Positions 11,485-20,522 of a DNA stretch of 64,000 nt are shown here, piece by piece. This DNA comes from Pelagovum sp. HNIBRBA483 (lineage in GTDB: Bacteria > Pseudomonadota > Alphaproteobacteria > Rhodobacterales > Rhodobacteraceae): positions 558,001 to 622,000 of the forward strand of contig NZ_CP162412.1 in NCBI RefSeq assembly GCF_040931995.1, read 5' to 3'. Numbering within the stretch: the first letter of the stretch is position 1; the number at the start of each line of letters is the position of its first letter. The notes below the pieces were generated by a model that did not search any database, had not been told where the DNA came from, and saw only the letters and a program-made list of their open reading frames with translations. The position numbers were made by a program, and so were the translations under genes.

Positions 11485-11763
11485 ATGGCACGCTCTGTTT
11501 GGAAAGGTCCGTTCGTTGACGCTTATGTCCTTAAAAAGGCTGAAGCGACTCGCGAATCCGGACGCAATGAAGTCATCAAAATCTGGTCGCGCCGCTCGAC
11601 GATCCTGCCGCAGTTTGTCGGTTTGACGTTTGGTGTTTATAATGGCCAGAAGCACATTCCTGTGCTGGTAACCGAGGACATGATCGGTCAGAAGTTCGGT
11701 GAATATTCGCCGACCCGTACCTATTACGGGCACGCTGCCGACAAGAAAGCGAAGCGGAAGTAA
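11485..11763 (+). CDS. rpsS: 30S ribosomal protein S19
   Basis: S19 pairs with S13 in the 30S head and contacts A-site tRNA. The 92-residue sequence has the typical [12 protein letters not shown] start, the [13 protein letters not shown] block and the C-terminal [19 protein letters not shown]. Three bases separate it from both neighbours. Confidence 0.99.
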   Translation: MARSVWKGPFVDAYVLKKAEATRESGRNEVIKIWSRRSTILPQFVGLTFGVYNGQKHIPVLVTEDMIGQKFGEYSPTRTYYGHAADKKAKRK

Positions 11764-11766
11764 GTC

Positions 11767-12147
11767 ATGGGCAAGGCACAAAACCCCCGCCGCGTGGCTG
11801 ACAACGAAGCAATGGCGAAACTTCGCATGCTTCGTACAAGCCCGCAGAAACTGAACCTGGTCGCCGCAATGATCCGTGGCAAGAAGGTGGAAAAGGCCCT
11901 TTCGGACCTGACCTTCTCCAATAAGCGGATCGCTGCTGACGTGAAGAAATGCCTTCAGTCGGCGATTGCGAATGCTGAGAACAACCACAACCTCGACGTC
12001 GATGAACTCGTCGTTGCTGAAGCATTTGTGGGCAAGAACCTGACGATGAAGCGTGGCCGTCCGCGGGCGCGTGGCCGCTTTGGCCGCATCATCAAGCCGT
12101 TCTCGGAGCTGACCATCAAGGTGCGTCAAGTTGAGGAGCAAGCCTAA
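11767..12147 (+). CDS. rplV: 50S ribosomal protein L22
   Basis: L22 lines the exit tunnel; its beta hairpin near the C-terminus ([15 protein letters not shown], about residues 92-108) is the macrolide-sensitive loop. At 126 residues it has normal length. Its stop overlaps the rpsC start by one base (TAATG). Confidence 0.99.
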   Translation: MGKAQNPRRVADNEAMAKLRMLRTSPQKLNLVAAMIRGKKVEKALSDLTFSNKRIAADVKKCLQSAIANAENNHNLDVDELVVAEAFVGKNLTMKRGRPRARGRFGRIIKPFSELTIKVRQVEEQA

Positions 12148-12854
12148 TGGGTAACAAAGTAAATCCGGTAGGCATGCGCCTGCAGGTGAACCGTACCTGG
12201 GACTCCCGCTGGTACGCGGACACCAAAGACTACGGCGATCTTCTTCTCGAAGACCTGAAGATCAAGGACTTCGTCAAGAAAGAGTGCAAACAAGCCGGCG
12301 TAAGCCGTGTGATCATCGAGCGTCCGCACAAGAAGTGCCGCGTCACGATCCACACTGCACGCCCCGGCGTCATCATCGGCAAGAAAGGCGCTGACATCGA
12401 GACGCTTCGTAAGAAGTTGTCGGCTCTGACCGCAAGCGAACTTCACCTGAACATCGTTGAAGTCCGCAAGCCGGAGCTGGATGCGGCTCTCGTTGGTGAA
12501 TCCATCGCTCAGCAGCTTGAGCGTCGTGTTTCCTTCCGTCGCGCTATGAAGCGTGCGGTGCAGAACGCGATGCGCATGGGTGCCCTCGGCATCCGTGTGA
12601 ACGTTGCTGGCCGTCTGGGTGGCGCAGAAATCGCGCGTACTGAATGGTACCGTGAAGGCCGCGTCCCGCTGCACACGCTGCGCGCTGACATCGACTACGC
12701 CCTCTCCGAAGCAATGACCCCCTATGGCATCATTGGGATCAAGGTCTGGATCTTCAAAGGAGAGATCATGGAACACGACCCGCAAGCCCGCGACCGCAAG
12801 GCGCAGGAACTGCAGGACGGGCCCGCGCCTCGTGGCGCTGGCGGCCGCCGGTAA
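12147..12854 (+). CDS. rpsC: 30S ribosomal protein S3
   Basis: S3 forms the mRNA entry site and contributes to ribosomal helicase activity. The 235-residue protein starts [13 protein letters not shown] and has the KH domain signature [14 protein letters not shown] (about residues 72-85) and the C-terminal domain with [20 protein letters not shown]. An Arg/Gly-rich tail ends it. It is followed by rplP after 12 bases with an AAGGAG site. Confidence 0.99.
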   Translation: MGNKVNPVGMRLQVNRTWDSRWYADTKDYGDLLLEDLKIKDFVKKECKQAGVSRVIIERPHKKCRVTIHTARPGVIIGKKGADIETLRKKLSALTASELHLNIVEVRKPELDAALVGESIAQQLERRVSFRRAMKRAVQNAMRMGALGIRVNVAGRLGGAEIARTEWYREGRVPLHTLRADIDYALSEAMTPYGIIGIKVWIFKGEIMEHDPQARDRKAQELQDGPAPRGAGGRR

Positions 12855-12866
12855 GGAGATCGGATA

Positions 12867-13280
12867 ATGCTGCAACCAAAGCGCACAAAATTCCGCAAGC
12901 TTCACAAAGGCCGGATCAAAGGCCAGGCGAAGGGTGGTTCGGATCTGAACTTCGGCACATATGGCCTCAAAGCTGTTGAGCCCGAGCGCGTGACTGCACG
13001 CCAGATCGAAGCTGCTCGTCGTGCTTTGACCCGCCACATGAAGCGTCAAGGTCGGGTCTGGATCCGTATCTTCCCGGACACCCCGGTGACATCGAAGCCT
13101 ACCGAAGTCCGTATGGGTAAAGGTAAGGGTTCGGTCGATTTCTGGGCATGCAAGGTCAAGCCCGGTCGCGTGATGTTCGAAATCGATGGCGTCAATGAGA
13201 CGATTGCTCGTGAAGCGCTCCGTCTTGCTGCGATGAAGCTGCCCATCAAGACACGGACCGTCGTTCGCGAAGATTGGTAA
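12867..13280 (+). CDS. rplP: 50S ribosomal protein L16
   Basis: L16 helps shape the A-site region of the 50S subunit. The 137-residue product begins [11 protein letters not shown] and includes [20 protein letters not shown] and [10 protein letters not shown], typical of the family. In most bacteria rpmC follows immediately; here a terminator ends the unit and two unrelated genes intervene. Confidence 0.99.
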   Translation: MLQPKRTKFRKLHKGRIKGQAKGGSDLNFGTYGLKAVEPERVTARQIEAARRALTRHMKRQGRVWIRIFPDTPVTSKPTEVRMGKGKGSVDFWACKVKPGRVMFEIDGVNETIAREALRLAAMKLPIKTRTVVREDW

Positions 13281-13307
13281 GTCGACGCATGTCGAGTGAA
13301 AATTGGG

Positions 13308-13339
13308 AAACCCCCGCTCTTGTTGGAGCGGGGGTTTTT
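13308..13339 (+). terminator. Terminator after rplP
   Basis: Nine-base perfect stem CCCCCGCTC / GAGCGGGGG with flanking AAA / TTTTT. Confidence 0.92.
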
Positions 13340-13375
13340 CTTTGCTCGTTGTAAGCATTTTTGCATAATCGGCCT

Positions 13376-13996
13376 ATGATTACTGACCCAGATGAGTTTT
13401 TCAAAGTTGGATGCGGGCGCTGCAAGCGTTTCGCGACCGCGGATTGCTCTGTCAAAAAATGGCAGGAAGGATTGGCGCTTCTGCGAGAGATTTGCCGCAG
13501 TGAAGGGTTAGAAGAGACGGCCAAATGGGGTCATCCCTGCTACATGGCGCATGACCGGAATATCGCCCTTATCGGCGCATTCCAAAATGATTTCACGTTG
13601 AGCTTCATGAACGCCAGCCTTATTTCTGATGTTCATGGTGTTTTGCAGAAGGCAGGTCCAAACGCGCAGGTTCCTAGTCTTATCCGGTTTGGTTCTGCCG
13701 CTGATGTGGCTGAAAGGGAGCCTATCCTGCGGGAATATTTACAGCATCTAATCGGGTGCGCCGAACTTGGCGAGAAGCCGATCAAGGCGCCAAGTCCCAT
13801 CGACCTGCCGGATGAATTGGTCGAAGTTTTGGACGCTGATCCGGAGTTGGCTGAGGCGTTCGCGAGCCTGACGCCTGGGCGCCAACGAAGCTATGCGATT
13901 GGAATTTCGGGTGCCAAGAAAAGCGAGACACGGTTCGCGCGGATTGAGAAGTTCCGACCGAAAATATTATCCGGCAAAGGCGCGAACGAGCGCTAG
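13376..13996 (+). CDS. YdeI/OmpD-associated family protein (DUF1801-like fold)
   Basis: The 206-residue protein has the two parts of this family: an N-terminal DUF1801-like domain (FKVGCGRCKRF, then LETAKWGHPCYM and NIALIGAFQNDFTLSF) and a C-terminal OmpD-associated segment (PDELVEVLDADPELAEAFASLTPGRQRSYAIGI split across residues 150-180, then SETRFARIEKFRPKIL). Family members have been linked to bacteriocin protection in annotation, but no firm biochemical role is known. I chose the ATG giving MITDPDEFF. It is an insertion between rplP and rpmC, downstream of the rplP terminator. Confidence 0.8.
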   Translation: MITDPDEFFKVGCGRCKRFATADCSVKKWQEGLALLREICRSEGLEETAKWGHPCYMAHDRNIALIGAFQNDFTLSFMNASLISDVHGVLQKAGPNAQVPSLIRFGSAADVAEREPILREYLQHLIGCAELGEKPIKAPSPIDLPDELVEVLDADPELAEAFASLTPGRQRSYAIGISGAKKSETRFARIEKFRPKILSGKGANER

Positions 13997-14000
13997 AGCC

Positions 14001-14621
14001 TTATTCCCAACGGTAATTGAAGCTGACGGAGATCCGGTCGTCCTCAGCTAGGTTCATGGGGACTTCGTGCCGTAGCCAGCTCTCCCACAAAAGCACATCA
14101 CCCGGTTGCGGCTTTACATAGATGAATTGGCGCAGCTCCTCGCGGGCCTCTTTTAAACGAGTTGGCGCCGCCATCATCCGTGCAGAGCGTGGATCTTCGA
14201 GCTTCAGGGCTGATGCGGCATCCGGCATGGAGACATATGTCGTCCCCGATATGACCGAATGCGGGTGAATGTGCGAGGCGTGCATCCCACCCTCCGGCAG
14301 AATATTGATCCAAAGGTCTTCGAGAACCAGCGCCCGCCCGTCTAGATCGAGTTCAAGATCTTTGACGAAGCTGGCGACGTGCTGATCAAGCGCCTCGGCA
14401 ATTTGTTTGAAAATGGGAAAACGCCAAGGAAGATCGGTCAGCGAAGCGTAGGACGTGTAGCCCGGATAGCCGTTCTTCTCGCACCATTCTTGACCAGCTT
14501 CGTCGTCTTCGGCGATCGAGTAGCATGACGCCACCAACTCACTTATATCAATCTGGGCACCGAACTCGGAGAGGGCGGCAGAGTAAAGGCGGGTCACGAA
14601 CAGAGAGCGGATGTTTGACAT
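14001..14621 (-). CDS. TIGR02466-like putative 2OG-Fe(II) oxygenase
   Basis: This 206-residue protein is read against its ribosomal neighbours. A cupin/double-stranded beta-helix core is suggested by the His-containing segment GGMHASHIHPHSVISGT (about residues 112-128), followed by YVSMPDAASALKLEDPR, then PQPGDVLLWESWLRHEVPMN (about 170-190) and RISVSFNYRWE at the end. The HxH and distal H/R pattern is that expected of 2-oxoglutarate/Fe(II) dioxygenases of the TIGR02466 family; the substrate is unknown. Its stop is four bases from the YdeI-like gene's stop (convergent), and its start faces the rpmC promoter (divergent). Confidence 0.7.
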   Translation of the reverse strand: MSNIRSLFVTRLYSAALSEFGAQIDISELVASCYSIAEDDEAGQEWCEKNGYPGYTSYASLTDLPWRFPIFKQIAEALDQHVASFVKDLELDLDGRALVLEDLWINILPEGGMHASHIHPHSVISGTTYVSMPDAASALKLEDPRSARMMAAPTRLKEAREELRQFIYVKPQPGDVLLWESWLRHEVPMNLAEDDRISVSFNYRWE

Positions 14622-14712
14622 AAAGCGTTTCTAGCTCAGGCTTTTCCAAAGCGCGAGGGGCTAAAGAATTGGGGGTCCTCGCAGGGGACGGTAAAAAAGC
14701 GGGGAATCGTCC

Positions 14713-14741
14713 TTGCCAAGCGAGGGGAACCCCCCTATACG
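14713..14741 (+). promoter_or_regulatory. Promoter of the spc (rpmC) unit
   Basis: TTGCCA, 17-base spacer, TATACG followed by CCC. The -10 and discriminator match those at rpsL and rplO. Confidence 0.7.
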
Positions 14742-14821
14742 CCCACTTCTACACCCACTCCACTGGAATCAGGGTGACGTCTGTTTGGCGGCCCACCAGT
14801 GATGTTGAAAGGAAAAAGGCG

Positions 14822-15028
14822 ATGGACGCCAAAGAACTGCGTGACAAGACACCGGATCAGCTCCGCGAAGATCTTGTCAATCTCAAGAAAGAGGCCTTCA
14901 ACTTGCGTTTTCAGCAGGCTACTGGCCAGATCGAAAATACCGCACGGATGCGCAAAGTCCGCCGTGACGTTGCTCGTGTGAACACAATCCTGAACGAAAA
15001 GGCGGCCGCTGCCGCTGCGGAGGCTTAA
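14822..15028 (+). CDS. rpmC: 50S ribosomal protein L29
   Basis: L29 lies beside L23 at the tunnel exit. The ATG in AAGGCG-ATG gives 68 residues ([16 protein letters not shown]), the family size; the longer frame upstream overlaps the promoter and is not conserved. [15 protein letters not shown] and [11 protein letters not shown] are conserved L29 helices; an Ala-rich tail follows. Confidence 0.97.
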   Translation: MDAKELRDKTPDQLREDLVNLKKEAFNLRFQQATGQIENTARMRKVRRDVARVNTILNEKAAAAAAEA

Positions 15029-15032
15029 GAAC

Positions 15033-15263
15033 ATGCCCAAACGCATCCTCCAAGGTGTTGTCACCTCGAACCAAAACGCCCAAACCGTGACTGTTCTTGT
15101 CGAGCGCCGCTTTAAGCACCCGCTGCTTCAGAAAACCGTTCGTAAGTCCAAGAAATACCGGGCGCACGATGAAGCAAACCAATTCAACGTCGGCGATACT
15201 GTCCGCATTCAGGAATGTGCGCCGAAGTCGAAGACCAAACGCTGGGAAGTCATCGCAAACTAA
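15033..15263 (+). CDS. rpsQ: 30S ribosomal protein S17
   Basis: S17 is a primary 16S rRNA-binding protein with an OB fold. The 76-residue product has normal length, with the [16 protein letters not shown] strand and [19 protein letters not shown] near the C-terminus. Four bases separate it from rpmC. Confidence 0.98.
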   Translation: MPKRILQGVVTSNQNAQTVTVLVERRFKHPLLQKTVRKSKKYRAHDEANQFNVGDTVRIQECAPKSKTKRWEVIAN

Positions 15264-15340
15264 GCGATTGGCCATCAGTTAATCGAAACCCTGGGGAAAA
15301 GGGCACACTGCACGCCCCCCCATAGGTCGGGAGAAACCAA

Positions 15341-15709
15341 ATGATCCAGATGCAGACCAATCTGGATGTTGCTGATAACTCCGGCGCTCGCCGGGTTCAG
15401 TGCATCAAGGTACTGGGTGGTTCCCACCGTCGCTATGCAAGCGTCGGAGACATCATTGTGGTGTCGGTAAAGGAAGCCATCCCGCGTGGCCGCGTGAAAA
15501 AAGGTGACGTCCGTAAGGCCGTCGTCGTGCGCACCGCCAAAGAGGTCCGTCGTGATGACGGCACAGCAATCCGTTTCGATCGGAACGCTGCGGTTATCCT
15601 CAACAATAACATGGAGCCTGTTGGCACGCGTATTTTCGGACCGGTTGTCCGTGAACTCCGCGCCAAGAACTTCATGAAAATCATTTCGCTTGCTCCGGAG
15701 GTGCTGTGA
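15341..15709 (+). CDS. rplN: 50S ribosomal protein L14
   Basis: L14 sits at the subunit interface and forms bridges to 16S rRNA. The 122-residue protein starts [18 protein letters not shown] and shows [15 protein letters not shown] and FGPVVRELR, all typical. The 77-base gap before it contains no clear promoter. Its stop overlaps the rplX start by one base. Confidence 0.98.
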   Translation: MIQMQTNLDVADNSGARRVQCIKVLGGSHRRYASVGDIIVVSVKEAIPRGRVKKGDVRKAVVVRTAKEVRRDDGTAIRFDRNAAVILNNNMEPVGTRIFGPVVRELRAKNFMKIISLAPEVL

Positions 15710-16014
15710 TGGCTGCTAAACTCCGCAAAGGCGACAAGGTCGTCGTTCTTACTGGTAAGGACAAAGGCAAGACTGGAGAGATTTCCTCGGTTGACCCTAA
15801 AGCCGGCAAGGCTGTTGTCGATGGCCTGAACATCGCGATCCGCCATGTGAAGCAAAGCCAGACCTCGCAAGGTGGTCGCACGCCGAAAGCGATGCCGATC
15901 AACCTTTCGAATCTGGCAATCGTTGACGGTAATGGCAAAGCAACTCGTGTTGGCTTCCGCGAGGAAGATGGCAAGAAGGTGCGTTTCGCCAAGACCACTG
16001 GTGAGGTGATCTGA
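15709..16014 (+). CDS. rplX: 50S ribosomal protein L24
   Basis: L24 is an assembly initiator of the 50S subunit with a KOW motif ([19 protein letters not shown], near residues 7-25). I chose ATG over the GTG one codon earlier because the ATG forms the TGATG junction with rplN and has GGAGGT eight bases upstream. 101 residues, as usual. Confidence 0.97.
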   Translation: MAAKLRKGDKVVVLTGKDKGKTGEISSVDPKAGKAVVDGLNIAIRHVKQSQTSQGGRTPKAMPINLSNLAIVDGNGKATRVGFREEDGKKVRFAKTTGEVI

Positions 16015-16577
16015 TGCTTGATAATGCGACATACACCCCGCGTCTCAAGGCAGCATATGCATCGTCGATCAAGGCGGCTCTGAAAGAAGAGTTCAGCTAC
16101 AAGAACGACATGCAGATCCCGCGTCTCGAGAAAATCGTTCTCAACATTGGTTGTGGTGCCGAGGCTGTCCGTGACAGCAAGAAAGCCAAATCTGCTGTTG
16201 ACGATCTGACCACGATTGCTGGCCAGAAGGCTGTTTCCACGAAAGCAAAGAAATCCATCGCTGGTTTCCGCGTTCGTGAAGACATGCCGCTCGGTGCAAA
16301 GGTCACTTTGCGTGGCGACCGGATGTACGAATTCCTTGATCGTCTAATCACGGTGGCAATGCCCCGTATCCGCGACTTCCGCGGCGTATCTGGCAAATCT
16401 TTCGACGGCCGTGGCAACTACGCTACCGGCCTGAAAGAGCACATCGTGTTCCCTGAAATCAACTTCGACAAAGTCGATGAAGTTTGGGGAATGGACATCG
16501 TCATCTGCACCACCGCGAAAACTGACGCGGAAGCGAAGGCGCTGTTGAAGCATTTCAACATGCCGTTCAACAGCTGA
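16014..16577 (+). CDS. rplE: 50S ribosomal protein L5
   Basis: L5 binds 5S rRNA and contacts P-site tRNA. The 187-residue sequence has the conserved [16 protein letters not shown] and [13 protein letters not shown] segments and the [18 protein letters not shown] block. It begins at a TGATG overlap with rplX. Confidence 0.99.
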   Translation: MLDNATYTPRLKAAYASSIKAALKEEFSYKNDMQIPRLEKIVLNIGCGAEAVRDSKKAKSAVDDLTTIAGQKAVSTKAKKSIAGFRVREDMPLGAKVTLRGDRMYEFLDRLITVAMPRIRDFRGVSGKSFDGRGNYATGLKEHIVFPEINFDKVDEVWGMDIVICTTAKTDAEAKALLKHFNMPFNS

Positions 16578-16597
16578 TCGCGGGAGGAGAAAGACCA

Positions 16598-16903
16598 ATG
16601 GCAAAGAAATCCATGATCGAACGCGAAAAGAAGCGTGAAAAGCTTGTTGAGCAGTACGCTGCCAAGCGCGCTGCTTTGAAAGAAATCGCGAACGATGAAT
16701 CGAAGTCGATGGAAGAGCGCTTCAAGGCACGCCTTAAACTGGCAAAACTGCCGCGTAACAGCTCGCCCACCCGTCTTCACAACCGCTGCCAGCTGACTGG
16801 CCGTCCGCATGCGTATTATCGCAAGCTGAAGGTCAGCCGGATCGCGCTGCGCGAGCTTGGCTCGAACGGCGAAATCCCCGGCTTGGTTAAGTCCAGCTGG
16901 TAA
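16598..16903 (+). CDS. rpsN: 30S ribosomal protein S14 (zinc-free form)
   Basis: S14 is a head protein of the 30S subunit. At 101 residues this is the long, cysteine-poor form: only one Cys is present (in [15 protein letters not shown]) so the four-Cys zinc ribbon of the short form is absent. GGAGGAG precedes the start. Confidence 0.98.
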   Translation: MAKKSMIEREKKREKLVEQYAAKRAALKEIANDESKSMEERFKARLKLAKLPRNSSPTRLHNRCQLTGRPHAYYRKLKVSRIALRELGSNGEIPGLVKSSW

Positions 16904-16915
16904 GGAGGGTTAGAA

Positions 16916-17308
16916 ATGAACGATCCTATCGGTGATATGCTGACCCGCATCCGCAACGCTCAGATGCGCGGAAAATCCACCGTTTCGACTCCGGCTTCCA
17001 AGCTTCGTGCTTGGGTGCTCGATGTGCTCGCAGACGAGGGCTATATCCGTGGCTATGAGAAGGGTGCAGACGATCGTGGCCACGCCACGCTCGAAATCAG
17101 CCTCAAGTACTACGAAGGCACGCCTGTCATTCGCGAACTGAAACGGGTCTCCAAACCCGGCCGCCGCGTCTACATGGGTGCTAAGGACATTCCGCAGATC
17201 CGTCAGGGTCTGGGTGTGTCGATTGTCTCCACGCCTAAGGGCGTGATGTCGGATGCAGCTGCACGTGCCGCCAATGTTGGTGGCGAAGTGCTCTGCTCTG
17301 TCTTCTAA
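16916..17308 (+). CDS. rpsH: 30S ribosomal protein S8
   Basis: S8 organises the central domain of 16S rRNA and, in E. coli, represses the spc operon. The 130-residue protein starts [16 protein letters not shown] and has the C-terminal [16 protein letters not shown] and GGEVLCSVF blocks. AAGGAGG precedes it. Confidence 0.99.
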   Translation: MNDPIGDMLTRIRNAQMRGKSTVSTPASKLRAWVLDVLADEGYIRGYEKGADDRGHATLEISLKYYEGTPVIRELKRVSKPGRRVYMGAKDIPQIRQGLGVSIVSTPKGVMSDAAARAANVGGEVLCSVF

Positions 17309-17319
17309 GGAGGTGGCTG

Positions 17320-17853
17320 ATGTCTCGTATTGGTAAAAAACCGGTCGAGCTGCCGTCGGGTGTGCAAGCGTCCGTCTCCGGCCAGACCATTGAAGTCAAG
17401 GGACCGAAAGGCTCCCGCAGCTTCACTGCAACCGACGATGTAACCATCGCTGTTGCCGACAATGTTGTAACAGTGACCCCGCGTGGCAGCTCGAAGCGTG
17501 CGCGGCAGCAGTGGGGGATGTCCCGCTCGATGGTTGAGAACTGCGTCGTCGGCGTGACGGAAGGCTTCAAGAAAGAGCTGGAAATCACCGGTGTTGGTTA
17601 TCGTGCGCAAATTCAGGGCAGCACTCTCAAGCTCGCTCTGGGCTATAGCCATGATGTCGATTTTGACATTCCGGCGGGCGTAACCCTCACCGCTCCGAAG
17701 CAGACCGAAATCATTGTGGAAGGTATTGACCAGCAGTTGGTTGGCCAAGTGGCAGCCAACATCCGCGAGTGGCGTTCGCCCGAGCCCTATAAAGGCAAAG
17801 GTATCCGCTACAAGGGTGAGTACATCTTCCGCAAAGAAGGTAAGAAGAAGTAA
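17320..17853 (+). CDS. rplF: 50S ribosomal protein L6
   Basis: L6 lies near the factor-binding site of the 50S subunit. The 177-residue protein has the [15 protein letters not shown] start and the signature [16 protein letters not shown] near the C-terminus. Standard position between rpsH and rplR. Confidence 0.99.
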   Translation: MSRIGKKPVELPSGVQASVSGQTIEVKGPKGSRSFTATDDVTIAVADNVVTVTPRGSSKRARQQWGMSRSMVENCVVGVTEGFKKELEITGVGYRAQIQGSTLKLALGYSHDVDFDIPAGVTLTAPKQTEIIVEGIDQQLVGQVAANIREWRSPEPYKGKGIRYKGEYIFRKEGKKK

Positions 17854-17864
17854 GGAACGCGAAA

Positions 17865-18224
17865 ATGGCAAACAGCAAAAGAACCCTGTTTCTGAAGCGC
17901 CGCCTGCGCGTTCGGAACAAACTTCGGGCCGTCAACGCCGGGCGTCCGCGCCTGTCGGTGCACCGTTCCAACAAGAACATCAGCGTACAGCTGATCGACG
18001 ATGTGAACGGCGTCACCCTCGCTTCGGCTTCTTCTCTCGAGAAGGATCTGGGCGTTGTCGGCAAGAACAACATCGAAGCCGCGAAGAAAGTGGGCGCAGC
18101 AATCGCCGAGCGGGCCAAGAAGGCCGGCGTCGAGAGTGCCTATTTCGATCGTGGTGGCTTCTTGTTTCATGGCAAGGTGAAGGCTCTGGCCGACGCTGCG
18201 CGTGAAGCTGGCCTGCAGATCTAA
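17865..18224 (+). CDS. rplR: 50S ribosomal protein L18
   Basis: L18 binds 5S rRNA. The 119-residue protein has [19 protein letters not shown] near residues 28-46 and [20 protein letters not shown] near the end, both conserved in the family. Confidence 0.99.
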   Translation: MANSKRTLFLKRRLRVRNKLRAVNAGRPRLSVHRSNKNISVQLIDDVNGVTLASASSLEKDLGVVGKNNIEAAKKVGAAIAERAKKAGVESAYFDRGGFLFHGKVKALADAAREAGLQI

Positions 18225-18236
18225 GGAGACGAGAAT

Positions 18237-18812
18237 ATGGCAGAACGTGAGAACCGCCGGGACCGCCGCGAACGCGACGAAGCTCCGGAATTCGCCGATC
18301 GTCTCGTGGCGATCAACCGCGTGTCCAAGACCGTGAAGGGTGGTAAGCGCTTCGGCTTTGCCGCACTTGTGGTTGTGGGCGATCAGAAGGGCCGGGTCGG
18401 TTTCGGCAAAGGGAAAGCCAAGGAAGTTCCTGAGGCGATCCGTAAGGCGACCGAGCAAGCAAAGCGCAACATGATCCGTGTTGCTCTGCGTGAAGGCCGT
18501 ACATTGCATCACGATATCGAAGGCCGTCACGGCGCCGGTAAAGTGATCATGCGCACCGCACCGCAGGGTACCGGTATCATCGCGGGTGGTCCAATGCGTG
18601 CAGTATTCGAAATGCTTGGCATTCAGGACGTTGTTGCGAAGTCGAATGGTTCGCAGAACCCCTACAACATGATCCGCGCAACGTTGAACGGCCTGTCCAA
18701 CGGTCAGTCGCCGCGTAATGTCGCACAGCGCCGCGGAAAGAAGGTTGCGGACATTCTTCCCAAGCGTGACGAGGCGCCTGCCGAGTCCAGCCAAGTAGCT
18801 GAGGAGGCCTGA
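18237..18812 (+). CDS. rpsE: 30S ribosomal protein S5
   Basis: S5 sits at the mRNA entry and affects decoding fidelity. The 191-residue product has the double-stranded RNA-binding-like N-domain ([20 protein letters not shown]) and the [20 protein letters not shown] block. It has charged alphaproteobacterial extensions at both ends (Arg/Glu-rich N-terminus; [12 protein letters not shown]-terminus). Confidence 0.99.
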   Translation: MAERENRRDRRERDEAPEFADRLVAINRVSKTVKGGKRFGFAALVVVGDQKGRVGFGKGKAKEVPEAIRKATEQAKRNMIRVALREGRTLHHDIEGRHGAGKVIMRTAPQGTGIIAGGPMRAVFEMLGIQDVVAKSNGSQNPYNMIRATLNGLSNGQSPRNVAQRRGKKVADILPKRDEAPAESSQVAEEA

Positions 18813-18817
18813 GACAC

Positions 18818-19006
18818 ATGGCAAAAACCATCGTAGTCAAACAAATCGGCTCGCCGATTCGTCGCCCAGCCAAGCAGCGCGCAACGCTCGTTGGCCTTGG
18901 CCTGAACAAGATGCACAAGACTCGTGAACTGGAAGATACTCCTTCCGTTCGTGGTATGGTCGAAAGCATTCCACATCTCGTCGAGATCGTCGAAGAGCGC
19001 GGCTAG
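18818..19006 (+). CDS. rpmD: 50S ribosomal protein L30
   Basis: A 62-residue L30 ([16 protein letters not shown], then [19 protein letters not shown]). In most genomes rplO follows directly; here a terminator and a membrane cyclic-nucleotide-domain gene separate the two. Confidence 0.98.
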   Translation: MAKTIVVKQIGSPIRRPAKQRATLVGLGLNKMHKTRELEDTPSVRGMVESIPHLVEIVEERG

Positions 19007-19030
19007 TTCGCGAATTTCATTGTAAATCGA

Positions 19031-19067
19031 GAGCGCCTCGGGACAATGTTCCGGGGCGCTTTTCTTT
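19031..19067 (+). terminator. Terminator after rpmD
   Basis: AGCGCC / GGCGCT stem extended by TCGGGA / TTCCGG with a CAATG loop, followed by TTTCTTTT. Confidence 0.85.
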
Positions 19068-19127
19068 TGGGGCCATATCCTGTCGCTCGGAATAGCATCT
19101 GTATCCATGCAGTCGAAGGAGTTGTGA

Positions 19128-19784
19128 ATGTCGGTTGGGCTGCTTGTCTACCTCGCTTTTGCTTTTGGGGTGCTTGGCTTTCTGGCAAGAGACGAGCTTC
19201 GGTTACGGTTGATGATGCTGTGCGCGAACAGCCTGTATATGACCTATTACTTCTTTGTAGCGGAGCGTCCCCTGTGGGATGCGATATTTGCCAATACAGC
19301 ACTTGCGTTGGTTAACCTCTGGATGAGCGGGGTTGTGCTGATTGAACGAACGACACTCGGAATGACTGTCGAAAAAGCACAAATCTACCGGCAGTTTCCT
19401 TTGCTTTCACCTGGCCAGTTCAGGCGGATCATGAAGTTGGCGCATATTTTAGAACTGGGGGATCGTAAGGTCTTAACGGTCGAACAGACGCCGCTCAATG
19501 AAATATTCTATATGGTGAGTGGTAGCGTGGACGTAACGAAGCAAGGGGCGACATTCACGTTGGAAGGCCCTCGCTTCGTCGGGGAGGTCGCCTTTCTATT
19601 GTCACGACCTGCCTCAGCGACCGTGGTGGCCGCGAAAGGGTCGCGGGTCATCACTTGGAACAGCGCGGACCTTACAAAATTGACGAAGCGGGTGAAGGGC
19701 CTCGATGTTGCTATGTTTGCCACCCTGAACCGAGACCTCGCCGATAAGGTTGCCAATTCAGACCCGACCCGTGAACTGCAGTGA
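19128..19784 (+). CDS. Popeye-like membrane protein with cyclic-nucleotide-binding fold
   Basis: The 218-residue protein has three hydrophobic segments at residues about 2-18, 26-45 and 50-72, then a soluble domain with the cNMP-binding fold. The layout matches bacterial Popeye-domain proteins. The segment GPRFVGEVAFLLSRPASATVVA corresponds in its middle (GEVAF..SRPASATV) to the phosphate-binding cassette (consensus GELAL..xRPRAAT), but the Arg that grips the cyclic phosphate is Ala here. Nucleotide binding is therefore doubtful or non-canonical. AAGGA lies before the ATG. It is inserted between rpmD and rplO, downstream of a terminator. Signalling function is inferred only. Confidence 0.65.
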   Translation: MSVGLLVYLAFAFGVLGFLARDELRLRLMMLCANSLYMTYYFFVAERPLWDAIFANTALALVNLWMSGVVLIERTTLGMTVEKAQIYRQFPLLSPGQFRRIMKLAHILELGDRKVLTVEQTPLNEIFYMVSGSVDVTKQGATFTLEGPRFVGEVAFLLSRPASATVVAAKGSRVITWNSADLTKLTKRVKGLDVAMFATLNRDLADKVANSDPTRELQ

Positions 19785-19817
19785 TGGTTTCAACTTCTTG
19801 GGGATGTTTCTTCGCGC

Positions 19818-19846
19818 TTGAACTGTCGATTTCGAGAAGTTATACG
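19818..19846 (+). promoter_or_regulatory. Promoter of rplO
   Basis: TTGAAC, 17-base spacer, TATACG followed by CCCCC. About 100 bases upstream of rplO and just after the Popeye-like gene. Confidence 0.7.
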
Positions 19847-19948
19847 CCCCCGGTGGCGTGAGACGACTCGCGGCCTTAACTCAACATTAATAGACCGTGT
19901 TTGCCTCTTAGGTCGCTCAGGAGGCAGTTCCGGTAGAGGAGAAGCGAC

Positions 19949-20419
19949 ATGAAACTTAATGAACTTCGTGATAACGAAGGCGCAACCAAGAAGCGCATGC
20001 GTATTGGCCGTGGTCCCGGCTCTGGCAAGGGTAAGATGGGTGGCCGTGGTATCAAAGGTCAGAAATCCCGTTCGGGTGTGGCTATCAAGGGCTACGAAGG
20101 TGGCCAGATGCCGCTCTATCAGCGCCTTCCGAAGCGTGGCTTCAACAAGCCGAACCGCCTGAAGTTCGCGATTGTGAACCTTGGACTGATTCAGAAATTC
20201 ATCGACGCCAAGAAGCTTGACGCTGCGAACATCACCGAAGACTCGCTCGTTGAGAGCGGCTTGGTGCGCCGTAAGCTCGATGGCATCCGCGTTCTGGCAA
20301 AGGGCGAGCTGACCGCAAAAGCAAACATCACGGTAACCGGTGCATCTAAGGGTGCGATCGAAGTGGTCGAAAAAGCAGGTGGCTCTGTTACCGTCACAAC
20401 CGCAGTCGCGGCGGAGTAA
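19949..20419 (+). CDS. rplO: 50S ribosomal protein L15
   Basis: L15 is a late-assembly protein of the 50S subunit. The 156-residue product starts [18 protein letters not shown], with the Gly-rich [19 protein letters not shown] region and [11 protein letters not shown], typical of L15. It has its own promoter and is followed by a strong terminator-like hairpin just before secY. Confidence 0.99.
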   Translation: MKLNELRDNEGATKKRMRIGRGPGSGKGKMGGRGIKGQKSRSGVAIKGYEGGQMPLYQRLPKRGFNKPNRLKFAIVNLGLIQKFIDAKKLDAANITEDSLVESGLVRRKLDGIRVLAKGELTAKANITVTGASKGAIEVVEKAGGSVTVTTAVAAE

Positions 20420-20470
20420 GGGGTTGTGAGCGCTCTTTTAGGCGCTTACATCACATAAGAGATTTCCCAA

Positions 20471-20507
20471 AGCCGCCGTCCGGGAAACCGGCCGGCGGCT
20501 CTTTTTC
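20471..20507 (+). terminator. Strong hairpin with T-run between rplO and secY
   Basis: AGCCGCCG / CGGCGGCT stem continuing through a mismatch to a GAAA-type tetraloop, followed by CTTTTTC. It ends only 16 bases before the secY start codon. A weaker hairpin (GTGAGCGC / GCGCTTAC, bases about 20425-20450) lies in front of it. Confidence 0.85.
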
Positions 20508-20522
20508 TAGAAAGAGAACCTG

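Noticed and set aside
10864-13358. Two long minus-strand frames opposite rplB-rplV and rpsC-rplP
   Set aside because: Antisense shadows; the second even crosses the rplP terminator.
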